A stretch of 64,000 nt of DNA, from the NCBI GenBank assembly GCA_913061275.1, contig CAJXSR010000002.1, forward strand, positions 175,334-239,333, written 5' to 3'. Within the stretch, counting starts at the first letter, position 1, and every line of letters begins with the position of its first letter. Of the stretch, positions 44,521 through 55,296 are shown piece by piece. A program made the translations under genes and the position numbers. The notes beneath the pieces were generated by a model. The model was not told the DNA's origin and ran no database searches. It saw only the letters and a list, made by a program, of their open reading frames with translations. The stretch comes from an uncultured Paracoccaceae bacterium (GTDB lineage: Bacteria; Pseudomonadota; Alphaproteobacteria; Rhodobacterales; Rhodobacteraceae).

Positions 44521-47500
44521 ATGAAGATTGATCGTCGTTTTACCGACTCCAAAGAAGATGCATATTCAAGCATCGAATTCCATAAAACTACTTCAGAGAT
44601 TCGCAATCCAGATGGCACGGTGGTGTTCTCATTGGAAAATGTTGAAGTACCTAAAAGTTGGTCACAAGTGGCTGCGGATGTTATTGCGCAAAAATACTTC
44701 CGTAAAGCAGGTGTTCCAGCCGCATTAAAGCGGGTAGCGGAAAAGGGTGTTCCAGAATTTTTATGGCGGTCAACACCAGACACGGACGCACAGGTAAAAC
44801 AAGGCGAGACATATTCAGGTGAAACCTCTTCCAAGCAAGTATTTGACCGTCTAGCGGGCACGTGGGCCTATTGGGGCTGGAAAGGCGGCATGTTTGACAC
44901 CGAGGCTGACGCGAAAGCTTATTTTGATGAGATGCGCTTCATGCTGGCCAATCAAATGGCGGCACCCAACTCACCACAATGGTTTAACACTGGCCTGCAT
45001 TGGGCCTATGGTATTGAAGGCCCGTCACAAGGGCACCACTATGTTGATTTTAAAACGGGCAAGCTGACGCAATCGGTTAATTCCTATGAACATCCCCAAC
45101 CACATGCTTGTTTCATCCAATCCGTAGCGGACGATTTAGTGAATGAAGGTGGCATTATGGATCTTTGGGTACGAGAGGCGCGTTTGTTCAAATACGGGTC
45201 TGGTACCGGTACTAACTTTTCATCATTGCGCGGCGCAAATGAGTCATTGGGCGGGGGCGGTAAATCCTCTGGTCTGATGTCATTTTTGAAAATCGGCGAC
45301 CGTGCAGCGGGTGCTATTAAATCAGGCGGCACAACACGCAGGGCTGCCAAGATGGTGATCTGCGATATGGATCACCCTGATGTTGAAGAATTTATCACTT
45401 GGAAGGTGAAAGAAGAGCAAAAAGTGGCGTCACTGGTTGCTGGCTCTAAAATGCACGAGCAAAAGCTGAATAAGATATTTGCGGCAATCCGCGCATGGGA
45501 CGGCACAGAACTGGACGCGTTTGACCCGAAGAAAAACGCGGGCCTGAAGGCGGCGATCCGTTCTGCTAAGAAAACCATGATCCCCGAAACATACGTGAAC
45601 CGTGTGCTGCAATATGCCAAACAGGGCTACAGCAGCATCGAGTTCCCGACATATGACACAGACTGGGATTCAGATGCATATCTGACGGTTGCAGGACAGA
45701 ATTCGAACAATTCGGTTCGGGTAACAGATGCGTTTTTGAAAGCCGTGAAGAATGATGAACCTTGGGAATTGATCCGTCGTACTGATGGTGAGGTTGCTAA
45801 AACCGTACAAGCCCGCGACCTGTGGGAAGAAGTGGGGCATGCCGCTTGGGCCTGTGCCGATCCTGGTGTGCAGTATCACGATACTATCAACGCATGGCAC
45901 ACTTGCCCAGAAGATGGTGCAATCCGTGGATCAAATCCGTGCTCGGAATATATGTTCCTAGACGATACGGCCTGTAACCTTGCATCCATGAACCTGTTGA
46001 AGTTCTATAAGGATGCGAAATTCCAATCAGATGATTATATCCATGCGACCCGTTTGTGGACGATGACACTGGAAATTTCCGTGCTGATGGCGCAATTCCC
46101 ATCCAAGGAAATTGCACAGCGATCATATGAGTTCCGCACATTGGGTCTGGGCTATGCAAACATTGGCGGATTGCTGATGAACATGGGCTACTCTTACGAC
46201 AGTGACGAAGGTCGCGCACTTTGTGGTGCGATTACCGCGATCATGACGGGCACGTCCTATGCGACAAGCGCCTTGATGGCGAAAGAACTGGGGCCGTTTC
46301 CGGGGCATGCGAAAAATGCCGAACACATGTTGCGCGTGATGCGCAATCACCGCCGTGCGGCATATGCAAAAACCAAAGGCTATGAGGGTCTGGACGTGAA
46401 GCCTGTGCCTTTGGATCATGCAAACTGTCCGGACCAAGATCTGATTGCCCTGTCCAAATTCGCTTGGGATGATGCGGTCAAATTGGGCGAAAAACATGGC
46501 TACCGTAACGCGCAAGTATCCGTAATTGCACCAACTGGCACTATTGGTCTGGTGATGGATTGTGACACGACAGGTATCGAGCCTGACTTTGCATTGGTGA
46601 AGTTCAAGAAACTAGCGGGTGGCGGTTACTTCAAGATCATCAACCAGTCTGTGCCTGCTGCGTTGAAAATGCTGGGCTATTCATCATCCGAGGGAGAAGA
46701 GATTATTTCTTATGCGGTTGGTCACGGCTCGATGGGCAATGCGCCTAGTATTAATCATACAAGTTTGACAGGCCACGGTTTTGGCAAAGACGAGTTGGAT
46801 AAGATCGAAGCAGCTTTGCCGACAGCGTTTGATATTCGGTTTGTATTCAACCAGTGGACGCTGGGCGAAGAGTTTTGCAAAGGCACTTTGGGCATTCCCG
46901 AAGCACAGCTGAACGACCCTACGTTTGATTTGCTGTCACATCTTGGCTTTAGCAAAAAGCAAGTGGAAGCGGCGAATAATCACGTATGTGGAACCATGTC
47001 GCTTGAAGGTGCGCCGCATCTGAAAGAAGAGCATTACAATGTGTTTGATTGCGCCAATGCATGTGGCCGTATCGGTACAAGATACTTATCAGTGAAAAGC
47101 CACATCACAATGATGGCGGCAGCACAGTCGTTCATATCGGGTGCAATTTCCAAGACGGTGAACATGGCTAATGACGCGACGATCGAGGATTGTCAGGCGG
47201 CATATGAATTATCATGGTCGCTTGGTGTGAAAGCTAATGCGCTTTACCGTGATGGTTCCAAACTGTCACAACCACTGGCATCGGCCTTGATCGAAGATGA
47301 CGACGAAGATCTGGATGAGGTTCTGTCGGAAGCACCGGCAGGGGAACGCGCGACTATTCTGGCCGAGAAAATCGTTGAAAAGATTATCATCAAGGAAGTG
47401 AACCGCCGTTCGCGTGATAAGCTGCCAGAACGTCGTAAAGGTTATACGCAAAAAGCAGTTGTCGGTGGCCATAAGGTATATCTGCGCACGGGCGAATACG

Positions 47501-48168
47501 AAGACGGTTCTATCGGTGAGATTTTCATCGATATGCACAAAGAAGGTGCGGGTTTCCGCGCGATGATGAACAATTTCGCCATCGCAATATCCGTGGGCTT
47601 ACAATACGGCGTGCCATTGGAAGAGTTCGTGGATGCGTTTACATTCACCCGCTTTGATCCAGCTGGTATGGTGCAAGGCAATGACAGCATTAAAAATGCG
47701 ACTTCAGTTCTGGATTATATTTTCCGTGAACTGGCTGTGTCTTATCTGGATCGTTCCGATCTGGCCCATGTCAAACCCACAGGTGAGACATTCGATGAAT
47801 TGGGTCGTGGTGTTGAAGAAGGCAAAAGCAATATTACGCCTGCAACTGACGATGCGGTAGCGATGCTGCGCCAAGTGGTATCACCTGGTTATCACCGCAA
47901 CCGTATGCCCCAACAAGAACTGACAGTTTTGCAAGGCGGGATGAGTAACCTGTTTGGCGGTGCGCAACAGACTGTTGGGGCAGCTGAAGCGGTTGCAACG
48001 GCTACGGCAAAAGTGGCAGCCCCGATTACTAAAATGGATGATCGTTTGAAAGCCAAAATGCAAGGCTATGAGGGCGACGCTTGTGGCGATTGCGGCAACT
48101 ATACGTTGGTACGCAACGGTACATGTATGAAATGCAACACCTGTGGGGCGACCAGCGGGTGTAGTTAA
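44521..48168 (+). CDS. nrdJ: Adenosylcobalamin-dependent (class II) ribonucleotide reductase
   Basis: Reduces ribonucleotides to deoxyribonucleotides with a B12-derived radical, so it needs no oxygen. 1215 residues: an N-terminal family-specific region, the catalytic ten-stranded barrel with [34 protein letters not shown] and the [14 protein letters not shown] loop, and a C-terminal zinc-ribbon-like tail with CGDCG and CMKCNTCG that holds the redox Cys. The ATG at 44521 is chosen for the AGGGG ribosome site; five more codons are in frame upstream. A terminator follows 95 bp after the stop. No class I nrdAB is seen in the window. Confidence 0.96.
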   Translation: MKIDRRFTDSKEDAYSSIEFHKTTSEIRNPDGTVVFSLENVEVPKSWSQVAADVIAQKYFRKAGVPAALKRVAEKGVPEFLWRSTPDTDAQVKQGETYSGETSSKQVFDRLAGTWAYWGWKGGMFDTEADAKAYFDEMRFMLANQMAAPNSPQWFNTGLHWAYGIEGPSQGHHYVDFKTGKLTQSVNSYEHPQPHACFIQSVADDLVNEGGIMDLWVREARLFKYGSGTGTNFSSLRGANESLGGGGKSSGLMSFLKIGDRAAGAIKSGGTTRRAAKMVICDMDHPDVEEFITWKVKEEQKVASLVAGSKMHEQKLNKIFAAIRAWDGTELDAFDPKKNAGLKAAIRSAKKTMIPETYVNRVLQYAKQGYSSIEFPTYDTDWDSDAYLTVAGQNSNNSVRVTDAFLKAVKNDEPWELIRRTDGEVAKTVQARDLWEEVGHAAWACADPGVQYHDTINAWHTCPEDGAIRGSNPCSEYMFLDDTACNLASMNLLKFYKDAKFQSDDYIHATRLWTMTLEISVLMAQFPSKEIAQRSYEFRTLGLGYANIGGLLMNMGYSYDSDEGRALCGAITAIMTGTSYATSALMAKELGPFPGHAKNAEHMLRVMRNHRRAAYAKTKGYEGLDVKPVPLDHANCPDQDLIALSKFAWDDAVKLGEKHGYRNAQVSVIAPTGTIGLVMDCDTTGIEPDFALVKFKKLAGGGYFKIINQSVPAALKMLGYSSSEGEEIISYAVGHGSMGNAPSINHTSLTGHGFGKDELDKIEAALPTAFDIRFVFNQWTLGEEFCKGTLGIPEAQLNDPTFDLLSHLGFSKKQVEAANNHVCGTMSLEGAPHLKEEHYNVFDCANACGRIGTRYLSVKSHITMMAAAQSFISGAISKTVNMANDATIEDCQAAYELSWSLGVKANALYRDGSKLSQPLASALIEDDDEDLDEVLSEAPAGERATILAEKIVEKIIIKEVNRRSRDKLPERRKGYTQKAVVGGHKVYLRTGEYEDGSIGEIFIDMHKEGAGFRAMMNNFAIAISVGLQYGVPLEEFVDAFTFTRFDPAGMVQGNDSIKNATSVLDYIFRELAVSYLDRSDLAHVKPTGETFDELGRGVEEGKSNITPATDDAVAMLRQVVSPGYHRNRMPQQELTVLQGGMSNLFGGAQQTVGAAEAVATATAKVAAPITKMDDRLKAKMQGYEGDACGDCGNYTLVRNGTCMKCNTCGATSGCS

Positions 48169-48262
48169 GGAATAGGGGCGCGCGGCTTCGGTCGCCGTCC
48201 CGACGATTTCAGGCCGCAGGCAAAAACTTGAGCGGTTAACAATAGAGCCTGAATATCAAACT

Positions 48263-48289
48263 GGGGGGATTTATCCCTCCTCTTTTTTT
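48263..48289 (+). terminator. Rho-independent terminator after nrdJ
   Basis: Seven-bp stem (GGGGGGA with TCCCTCC, one G-T pair), a TTTA loop and a run TCTTTTTTT. Most of it overlaps the 3' end of the convergent MFS gene. Confidence 0.7.
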
Positions 48290-49473
48290 GCCGAAATGAT
48301 AAGCCAAACAAAAAGAGCAAGGCATATGCCTGCCAGACCGTAAGTGCTGATCGATAAACCAAGTGTTTCGGTGGCTAAGCCAATGGTAAAGGCACCCACG
48401 GCAGAGGCACCAGTCGCTATAACAATCCAAATTGACATAACGCGCCCGCGCATATCATCGGGTAGATCCGCTTGAATAGCGGATTGCAGGCTGACGCCCA
48501 AATAGGTGCTTGCGAAACCCAGTATAGCGGCCGCACCAAGGGTGATATTCCAAACATCTGAATTGCCAAATAAAGCCACGCAAAGGATGCCAAGAACCAT
48601 GATGATACTTGCGGGTATAGACAGTGTTTTTGCAGGGTGTGCAGTGCCAAATGCTTTTAATAAGGCTGAAAAAACCGCCCCTGCACCTACGGCTGAACCA
48701 AGTTGGCCCAACCCGATTGCCCCTTTGTTATAAAGCCCATCTGCCACGACGGGTAAAATTTCAGTTGTTCCCCTGACCGACAAAGCCATAAGGGCTGTCA
48801 TTAGCAAAACCAGCCGCAGTTCAGGGCGATGCCACAGATACTGGATGCCATTTTTCAAGGCGGTCAAGAACGGTTCTTTAATTTTAGCGCGTAGTGGTGT
48901 GCGTGGCCGCAAAAACGGAATAACCATTAGGCTGGGCAGGTAAAACAGCAGTGAAATTACCATAGCGGTTGTGATGCCAAATTGCTCAATAATTATCCCA
49001 CCTATGGCAGGGCTTATCATTCGTGCAGTGTTGAAGTTAAGGGCAGCAAGGGCCACGACCGAACCCACATGCTGTGGTTCAACCAAACGGGGTGCAAGCG
49101 ACATACGAACAGGATGATGGGCGGATGAGGCGACACCAATGGCTATGGCAATAAGCGATAAATAATTCGGATTTAACTGGCCTGACAGGTGGATGGCCAA
49201 TAAGGCAGCGATGCAGATAATCATTGATGTATTTGTCATGAACACGGCCAATTTGATATTGGCGCGATCAACCAAAACCCCAAAGAAAGGCCCAGTTAGA
49301 AAGGTAGGCACTAAAGAAAGTGCAGCAACTAAGCCCACAAAGCTTGCAGATTGGGTCAGGTTCCATGCCAGCCAGCCGATCAAGATGCGCATAACCCACA
49401 GACCGTTGACGGCAAACAACCCACCTAAGAAGTATAAACGAAAGCTGGGGGATTTTAGGGCAACAAGGTTCAT
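48271..49473 (-). CDS. MFS transporter
   Basis: 400 residues with about twelve membrane helices, resembling the MFS_3/EntS-like exporters: LYFLGGLFAVNGLWVMRILIGWLAWNL at the N-terminus and the loop 2-3 motif GVLVDRANIK (motif A-like). The exported substrate is unknown. A TTG one codon upstream is the only other start. It is convergent with nrdJ; the 3' end runs into the nrdJ terminator. Confidence 0.87.
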   Translation of the reverse strand: MNLVALKSPSFRLYFLGGLFAVNGLWVMRILIGWLAWNLTQSASFVGLVAALSLVPTFLTGPFFGVLVDRANIKLAVFMTNTSMIICIAALLAIHLSGQLNPNYLSLIAIAIGVASSAHHPVRMSLAPRLVEPQHVGSVVALAALNFNTARMISPAIGGIIIEQFGITTAMVISLLFYLPSLMVIPFLRPRTPLRAKIKEPFLTALKNGIQYLWHRPELRLVLLMTALMALSVRGTTEILPVVADGLYNKGAIGLGQLGSAVGAGAVFSALLKAFGTAHPAKTLSIPASIIMVLGILCVALFGNSDVWNITLGAAAILGFASTYLGVSLQSAIQADLPDDMRGRVMSIWIVIATGASAVGAFTIGLATETLGLSISTYGLAGICLALFVWLIISAKKEEG

Positions 49474-49581
49474 CAACTATCAGTGACGTTGTTTTTCAAG
49501 AATGGCAATGCGTACATGTCTTGCGCGGGGTTTAGATTTATGGCTAAGCTGAACCAGTCTTGGTCACTAGGAGTGTATGCA

Positions 49582-50652
49582 ATGAAAAAACCTATCGAAA
49601 CGACAACAATAGGGGCATTTCCAAAGCCCAGTTATGTGCCTGTTCGGGACTGGTTTGATGCAGCACGTGAACAGGGTGGTATGAATACGGCACAAACAAC
49701 GCTGGATTACACAGCGGATGTGGAAAAAAACAAAGACAGTCACGAAGCGCTGTTTATTCGGGCTGCAAAAGAGGTAATTGATATTCAGCTGCGCGCTGGG
49801 ATTAGCATCCCCACCGACGGTGAAGTGCGCCGCGAGAATTACATTCACTATCATTGCCGCCATTTGGAAGGGTTTGATTTTGAAACACTTGAACATCGAG
49901 TTTTACGCGATGGGGCCTATGAAACCGATTTACCAGCGATAAGGCAGGCAATCCGTCATTCGGATAAAGCCTATAGCCCACATGATTATCTTGCCAGCCA
50001 AAGTGTAAGTGCAAAGCCTGTAAAATTTACCTTACCCGGCCCGTTGACGATAATGGATACAACGGCGGATTGTTTTTACAATGACCGCCCTAAACTTAAT
50101 GCGGCATTGGCGGAAACTGTGAACAAAGAGATATTGGCACTGGTGGATGCGGGTTGCCAATATATTCAGGTTGATGAGCCTTTGTTTGCCCGCGAAGTAA
50201 ATGATGCGTTGGATTTCGGAATGGAAGGTTTAGAGCGGTGTTTTCATGGGGTGCCAAAATCTGTAACACGCGTAGTGCATATGTGTTGTGGGTACCCCGA
50301 TCATTTGGATGATGATGAATACAAAAAAGCAGATCCAGACAGTTATCACAGGCTTAGTCAGGCGGTTGATGCGGCTAATTTCGATCAGGTGTCGATTGAA
50401 GATAAACATTGCTGTAACTCGTTAGATTTACTGGATAAATTTCCAACGAAAACCGTGATTTTCGGGACTGTTGCGATTGCAAGCAGCCGTGTGGAAACGG
50501 TTGACGAGGTTATGGCGCGGTTGCAAGACGTACTTGAACATATTGACCGCGACCGTTTGGTTGTTGCCCCTGATTGCGGACTTGGATTGTTATCTGCAGA
50601 GTTGGCCGAACAAAAGTTACGGATCATGTGTCAGGCTGCTAAACAAATTTAG
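49582..50652 (+). CDS. MetE C-terminal-core-like methyltransferase
   Basis: 356 residues corresponding to only the catalytic C-terminal barrel of cobalamin-independent methionine synthase (which is about 750 residues). The N-terminus TTTIGAFPKPSYVP and DGEVRRENYI match; candidate zinc ligands are His and Cys in VHMCCGYPD and a later Cys in APDCGLGLL. Short core-MetE proteins exist in bacteria and archaea and may use another methyl donor. AGGAG lies 9 bp before the ATG. The 3' end overlaps the opposing dehydrogenase by 4 bp. The donor and acceptor are unknown. Confidence 0.78.
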   Translation: MKKPIETTTIGAFPKPSYVPVRDWFDAAREQGGMNTAQTTLDYTADVEKNKDSHEALFIRAAKEVIDIQLRAGISIPTDGEVRRENYIHYHCRHLEGFDFETLEHRVLRDGAYETDLPAIRQAIRHSDKAYSPHDYLASQSVSAKPVKFTLPGPLTIMDTTADCFYNDRPKLNAALAETVNKEILALVDAGCQYIQVDEPLFAREVNDALDFGMEGLERCFHGVPKSVTRVVHMCCGYPDHLDDDEYKKADPDSYHRLSQAVDAANFDQVSIEDKHCCNSLDLLDKFPTKTVIFGTVAIASSRVETVDEVMARLQDVLEHIDRDRLVVAPDCGLGLLSAELAEQKLRIMCQAAKQI

Positions 50653-51542
50653 CTGTTACTTTTTGGTTTGTTACGGGACTTGTAAATTTCCATCACAGCG
50701 GTGAAATCTAAACCAGAAAGCCCTGCGGCTTTGGCTTCTTGCTGAAAAGTGTAGGCGTTCTGAATGCTTGGCATGGTGGCCCCAACATCAGTGCCTGCGT
50801 CAAGCATCATACGTGTATTTTCAACCGCCTGATAAACGGATGCCTGAACGGATGTGTAATCTTCATTGATAATCATCGGTAATTTCATGCGCATCACATT
50901 GTTATTCATTGGGCCCGCTTCAAGGATGCCTTGAAATTGTTCCAGATCCAGCCCACATAATCTGGCAAAATTTGTTGCTTCAAACAACCCACTCATAAGA
51001 CCGCTAAGATATGTATTTACGGCAAGTTTCATTTGCATCGCACTAGGAACCGGGCCGCAATAGGTTGATGATTTTATCATCGGTTCGATTATATCTTTGA
51101 TAGATTTGATCGTATCTGCATCACCTGCAAACATCGCGGCAAGTTCACCGTTTTCTGCTGGAATGCGTGACCCCGACACGGGAACTTCGGCATAATGGCC
51201 CCCAGCGTTTTGAATATCAGCTTCTAGGCCTTTGGAATATTCGGGCGGTGTTGTGCCCATTTGAATAAGTGTATGGCCCTTGCAAAGCTGGGTAAATTGA
51301 TCTGTGTTACGTTCTAAAACGACATCTATAACTTCAGAGTTCGCCAACATCAGGATAACAGTCTGACAGCGTTGAAACAGATCGGAAACATTATCTGCAA
51401 TAATCGCGTTGGTATTTTTAAAAGGGTCGGTGCTGGCAGGGCTTCGTGACCACATCACCAGCGGAGTTTGGGCTGCTATCAGGCGCGTTGCCATTGGTGC
51501 ACCCATAGAGCCTATCCCGATGAAACCTATGGGTTTTGTCAT
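50649..51542 (-). CDS. 3-hydroxyisobutyrate dehydrogenase-like NAD(P) oxidoreductase
   Basis: 297 residues of the beta-hydroxyacid dehydrogenase family: GFIGIGSMGAPMATRL (Rossmann NAD site), the substrate motif EVPVSGSRIPAENGEL and catalytic Lys in MQMKLAVNTYLSG. Substrates include hydroxyisobutyrate, tartronate semialdehyde or succinate semialdehyde; not resolved. The start MTKPIGFIG has a GAAAGA-type ribosome site and is 13 bp after selO on the same strand. Confidence 0.87.
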   Translation of the reverse strand: MTKPIGFIGIGSMGAPMATRLIAAQTPLVMWSRSPASTDPFKNTNAIIADNVSDLFQRCQTVILMLANSEVIDVVLERNTDQFTQLCKGHTLIQMGTTPPEYSKGLEADIQNAGGHYAEVPVSGSRIPAENGELAAMFAGDADTIKSIKDIIEPMIKSSTYCGPVPSAMQMKLAVNTYLSGLMSGLFEATNFARLCGLDLEQFQGILEAGPMNNNVMRMKLPMIINEDYTSVQASVYQAVENTRMMLDAGTDVGATMPSIQNAYTFQQEAKAAGLSGLDFTAVMEIYKSRNKPKSNS

Positions 51543-51555
51543 AGTCTTTCTTTCT

Positions 51556-53001
51556 TTATGTTCCGCAAAACGTCTGTTGCACGACTTCTTCGGCCTGTGG
51601 TGCTTGCTCATACTCTTCTGCACCAGATTGTTGTTCAAACGGGTTTTTCAAAACCTCAATCAAGCGATGCATCGGTTCATAGTTTCCTTTTTGACCTGCT
51701 AGTATAGCTTCCTCAACACGGTGGTTGCGTGGGATGTATATGGGGTTTGCGGTACGTATCAATGCTTGGCTGTCTTTGGCGGTAATACCGCTGTCATCCC
51801 TAGCCGTTTGCCATAATTCCAGCCATGCTTCAGCGACTGAGGTCTGTTTAAACAGGGCCGAAAACTTTGCACGACCGCCATCTTGATCCAACCTGCGAAG
51901 ATGTGAAAAGAACAAGGTAAAATCAGTTTCTTCTTCTGTCATTGTCTTAAAAGTTGTTTCCAAAATAGCGGCATTTGGGGCAGGCAGGCCCAGTTTTTGG
52001 GAAAATGCGGTTTGAAAATGGTTGTTGAAGCTTGTGCCGAAGCTATCCAGTACTGATTGTATTTCCTTAACCGAGGCATCTTCATCAGCACCCCAAATAG
52101 GCGATAAAGCTTCACCCAACCGCATCAGGTTCCAGTGTGCCATTTGGGGCTGTCGCCCCCATGCGTAGCGGCCCTTTTGGTCGATAGAGCTGAAAACTTT
52201 CAATGGATTGAAATCGTCCATGAAGGCACAGGGGCCGTAGTCTATGGTTTCGCCTGCAATCTGGCAATTATCGGTGTTCATCACCCCGTGGATAAAGCCG
52301 AATTTCATCCACAGTGCGGTCAGTTTGGCGTGCCGCTTTATGATGGCGGTGTAAAATGCCTGAACGGGATTTTCGGCTTTTAGCGCATCGGGGTAATGGC
52401 GTTGGATCCCGTAATCTGTCAAGGTTTGCAGGGCTTTTTTGTCATTGTTAGCGTAGAAATACTGGAATGTGCCAACGCGGATGTGTGAGCTTGCAACCCG
52501 GGTTAAAATTGCGCCCGGCAGGCGTGTTTCGCGTATAACATTTTCGCCTGTTGTTACGGCTGCCAAGGCACGCGTGGTGGGTATGCCAAGAACGTGCATG
52601 GCTTCGGATACGATATATTCGCGGATCACGGGGCCAACGGCAGATTTACCATCGCCGCCACGTGAGTAGGGGGTGCGGCCTGAGCCTTTTAGCTGAATGT
52701 CGTAGCCTGAAACTTCGCCTAAAAGCAAAGCACGCCCATCACCCAAGCGTGCAGACCAACCGCCAAATTGGTGGCCTGCATAAACCATTGCTAACGGATC
52801 GGCGCCTTGGGGCGGATTGTGGCCTGAAAACATTGCAAGCCCAGCTTCAGAGTTCAGAAATTCAGGGTCAATACCCAATTCTGTGGCTAATCCGCTGTTG
52901 GCGATAATCAACTTTGGATCGGGGGCAGGATCAGCCTGTTGTTTGGTATAAAACTGATCTGGCAAGGCTGCATAACTGTTGTTGAATGTGATCGCGTTCA
53001 A
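51556..53001 (-). CDS. selO: Protein adenylyltransferase SelO (YdiU)
   Basis: Pseudokinase that moves AMP from ATP onto protein hydroxyls during oxidative stress. 481 residues; YdiU signatures are YAGHQFGGWSARLGDGRALLLGE (nucleotide site), KGSGRTPYSRGGDGKSAVGPVIREY and GVMNTDNCQIAGETIDYGPCAFMD (metal-binding DxN/D). The C-terminus ends in EEYEQAPQAEEVVQQTFCGT, and the usual SelO C-terminal Cys is present near the end (it is Sec in animals). Confidence 0.93.
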   Translation of the reverse strand: MNAITFNNSYAALPDQFYTKQQADPAPDPKLIIANSGLATELGIDPEFLNSEAGLAMFSGHNPPQGADPLAMVYAGHQFGGWSARLGDGRALLLGEVSGYDIQLKGSGRTPYSRGGDGKSAVGPVIREYIVSEAMHVLGIPTTRALAAVTTGENVIRETRLPGAILTRVASSHIRVGTFQYFYANNDKKALQTLTDYGIQRHYPDALKAENPVQAFYTAIIKRHAKLTALWMKFGFIHGVMNTDNCQIAGETIDYGPCAFMDDFNPLKVFSSIDQKGRYAWGRQPQMAHWNLMRLGEALSPIWGADEDASVKEIQSVLDSFGTSFNNHFQTAFSQKLGLPAPNAAILETTFKTMTEEETDFTLFFSHLRRLDQDGGRAKFSALFKQTSVAEAWLELWQTARDDSGITAKDSQALIRTANPIYIPRNHRVEEAILAGQKGNYEPMHRLIEVLKNPFEQQSGAEEYEQAPQAEEVVQQTFCGT

Positions 53002-53162
53002 GTGACTTTCCCTTGCGTTAGCTTCTTAATCTAAATCAATCACGCTTTGTACAAATATACGTCTATTTAATGGCATTTACAGCCCACATGATATTAGATT
53101 ATAGTTGAACTTAGGGTGCTTTTGGTTAGAAAGCTACCAAGCATTATTGATAGGAGAGTACA

Positions 53163-53768
53163 ATGGCGCTAACGGCAAATGACAGAGTATTAACAGAAAG
53201 CTTCTGGGCAGCAGAAGGTAATGCGTTACTGATCAAAAGGATTGTTCTGGTAGTGGCAGGCATTCTAGCTTTGGCAGTTGCTGCCAAGATTAAACTACCT
53301 ATCCCACCATCACCCGTACCTGTAACAATGGGTACTTTCGCAGTTTTAACCATTGGTGCCGCATACGGCCCACGTTTAGGATTGATTACAATCTTTGGTT
53401 ATATGTTGATCGGCGCACTTGGTTTTGACGTTTTCGCAAGTTCATCGGCTGAAAAATACGGCCTGACATATATGATGGGTGGCACAGGCGGTTATTTGGT
53501 TGGTTACGTTCTGGCGACATTGGCTATGGGTTATTTTGCACGCATCGGTTGGGATCGCAGTATCTTTAAAATGGGCGCGTCCATGCTAGTCGGCAACGCG
53601 TTGATTTATATTCCTGGTATCTTGTGGTTGGCATATCTGTACACATGGGAAAAACCAATTTTGGAATGGGGTCTGACACCGTTTTTAATCGGCGACGGCA
53701 TGAAGCTGGCACTGGCCGCTTTGATCGTCCCTGCTTTGTGGAAGATGATCGGGTCTGCACGGACTTGA
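53163..53768 (+). CDS. bioY: Biotin transporter substrate-binding component BioY
   Basis: S-component of the biotin ECF transporter, which also works alone. 201 residues with about six membrane helices; family motifs are LPIPPSPVPVTMGTFAVLTIGAAYGPRLG and GGTGGYLVGYVLA. The partners bioM and bioN are not adjacent. Its own intrinsic terminator follows, so it is monocistronic. Confidence 0.93.
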   Translation: MALTANDRVLTESFWAAEGNALLIKRIVLVVAGILALAVAAKIKLPIPPSPVPVTMGTFAVLTIGAAYGPRLGLITIFGYMLIGALGFDVFASSSAEKYGLTYMMGGTGGYLVGYVLATLAMGYFARIGWDRSIFKMGASMLVGNALIYIPGILWLAYLYTWEKPILEWGLTPFLIGDGMKLALAALIVPALWKMIGSART

Positions 53769-53790
53769 GATTGATTAATACGAAGATAAG

Positions 53791-53816
53791 GGGTGCCAGT
53801 TTAGGCACCCTTTTTT
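53791..53816 (+). terminator. Rho-independent terminator after bioY
   Basis: Perfect 7-bp stem GGGTGCC/GGCACCC, a 6-bp loop and six T residues. Confidence 0.93.
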
Positions 53817-53843
53817 ATGTAATATAGACGAATAGAGGTTGTT

Positions 53844-54548
53844 ATGACATTTCCCAACACGTTCCTAGAAAAAGAAGTTATGTCGGAGCTGGCGGCAAAA
53901 ATGCTGTTGGAAATCGGAGCGGTGAACTTTCGCGCGGATGAGCCATATACATTTGCGTCTGGTCTTGCTTCACCTGTTTATATTGATTGCCGCAAGCTAA
54001 TCTCATACCCGCGTATTCGATCCGCCTTGATGGATTTTGCGGTGGCAACCTTGTACCGCGATGTAGGGTTTGAACAGTTTGATGCGGCCGCCGGTGGTGA
54101 AACTGCGGGCATTCCGTTTGCTGCGTGGATTGCAGATCGGATGAATTTACCGATGCAATATGTGCGCAAAAAGCCAAAGGGCTACGGGCGTGACGCCCAA
54201 ATCGAAGGTGATATATCTGAAGGCCAACGGGTCTTGTTGGTGGAAGATCTGACAACCGATGGCGGTTCTAAGTTGATGTTTGCAGAAGCCATACGACGTG
54301 CAGGAGCGCATTGCGACCACACGCTAGTGGTATTCTATTATGACATCTTTAAAAACACCCATGAGATGTTGGCAGAAAACGGGTTGAAGCTGCATTATCT
54401 TGTCACGTGGTGGGACGTATTAAAAGTGGCGCGCACACAGGGTAATTTTGATGAAAAAACGCTGGATCAGGTGGAATCGTTCCTGAATGGGCCGCTGGAA
54501 TGGTCAAAGGCCAATGGCGGAATTTATGAATTGCCCAAGGCTAAATAA
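53844..54548 (+). CDS. pyrE: Orotate phosphoribosyltransferase
   Basis: Makes orotidine 5'-phosphate in pyrimidine synthesis. 234 residues. [22 protein letters not shown] segment ([17 protein letters not shown]), the flexible-loop Lys in [16 protein letters not shown] and the PRPP motif [19 protein letters not shown] lies 6 bp before the ATG at 53844; an ATG 12 codons further in (MSELAAKM) is a less likely start. Confidence 0.94.
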   Translation: MTFPNTFLEKEVMSELAAKMLLEIGAVNFRADEPYTFASGLASPVYIDCRKLISYPRIRSALMDFAVATLYRDVGFEQFDAAAGGETAGIPFAAWIADRMNLPMQYVRKKPKGYGRDAQIEGDISEGQRVLLVEDLTTDGGSKLMFAEAIRRAGAHCDHTLVVFYYDIFKNTHEMLAENGLKLHYLVTWWDVLKVARTQGNFDEKTLDQVESFLNGPLEWSKANGGIYELPKAK

Positions 54549-54593
54549 CCTTTGATAAGTTGCTGTTGAGTTGTACATAAAAGGATTTTTCTG

Positions 54594-55190
54594 ATGTCAC
54601 ACTGGCCTGACGATTTTACTGTTCAAGGGGCACATGTTTTGGTGGTGCCGCTGTGTAAAGACCATGAAAGTGATTTGAAAGAAGCTGCCGCTGATGGAGA
54701 ATTGCACCGTTTATGGTATACAACAATTCCCACGCCTGATGGGGTGGGTGCGGAAATTGAGCGACGTTTGGCTTTGCGCGATAGCGGCACAATGCTGCCT
54801 TTTGCGATCATTGATAAGGCCAGGGGACAGGCGGTTGGCATGACAACTTATATGAATATTGATGCAGGCAATAAACGGGTTGAAATTGGATCAACGTGGT
54901 ACCGCAAAGCTGTGCAGCGCGGGCCGTTGAATACGGAATGCAAGCTTCTGTTATTGCAGTATGCGTTTGAAACACTGGGCTGCATTGCAGTGGAATTCCG
55001 TACACATTTTATGAACCATCAAAGCCGTAGTGGTATTGAACGGTTGGGTGCAAAACTGGATGGTATATTACGGTCGCATAGTGTGGCTGATAATGGCACG
55101 CTGCGTGATACGGCTGTGTATTCGATCATTGCATCTGAATGGCCTACTGTGAAAGCGCATTTAACGTGGCAGATGGAAAAGCCTCGTTAA
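54594..55190 (+). CDS. GNAT acetyltransferase (RimJ/RimL-like)
   Basis: 198 residues resembling RimJ/RimL-type N-acetyltransferases: an N-terminal LVPLCKDHESDL segment, IGSTWYRKAVQRGPLNTECKLLLL with the acetyl-CoA loop, and EFRTHFMNHQSRSGIERLGA near the C-terminus. The acceptor (protein N-terminus or small molecule) is unknown. It follows pyrE by 45 bp. Confidence 0.87.
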   Translation: MSHWPDDFTVQGAHVLVVPLCKDHESDLKEAAADGELHRLWYTTIPTPDGVGAEIERRLALRDSGTMLPFAIIDKARGQAVGMTTYMNIDAGNKRVEIGSTWYRKAVQRGPLNTECKLLLLQYAFETLGCIAVEFRTHFMNHQSRSGIERLGAKLDGILRSHSVADNGTLRDTAVYSIIASEWPTVKAHLTWQMEKPR

Positions 55191-55296
55191 AGGCTTATGA
55201 TGAATTGTCTGAACCGTTGCGTTCTTATACTGTTGATCGTGTTTAACATGTGTTATACTGCCAAAAAATAATAATAAAAACATAGGAGCGTAGGCA

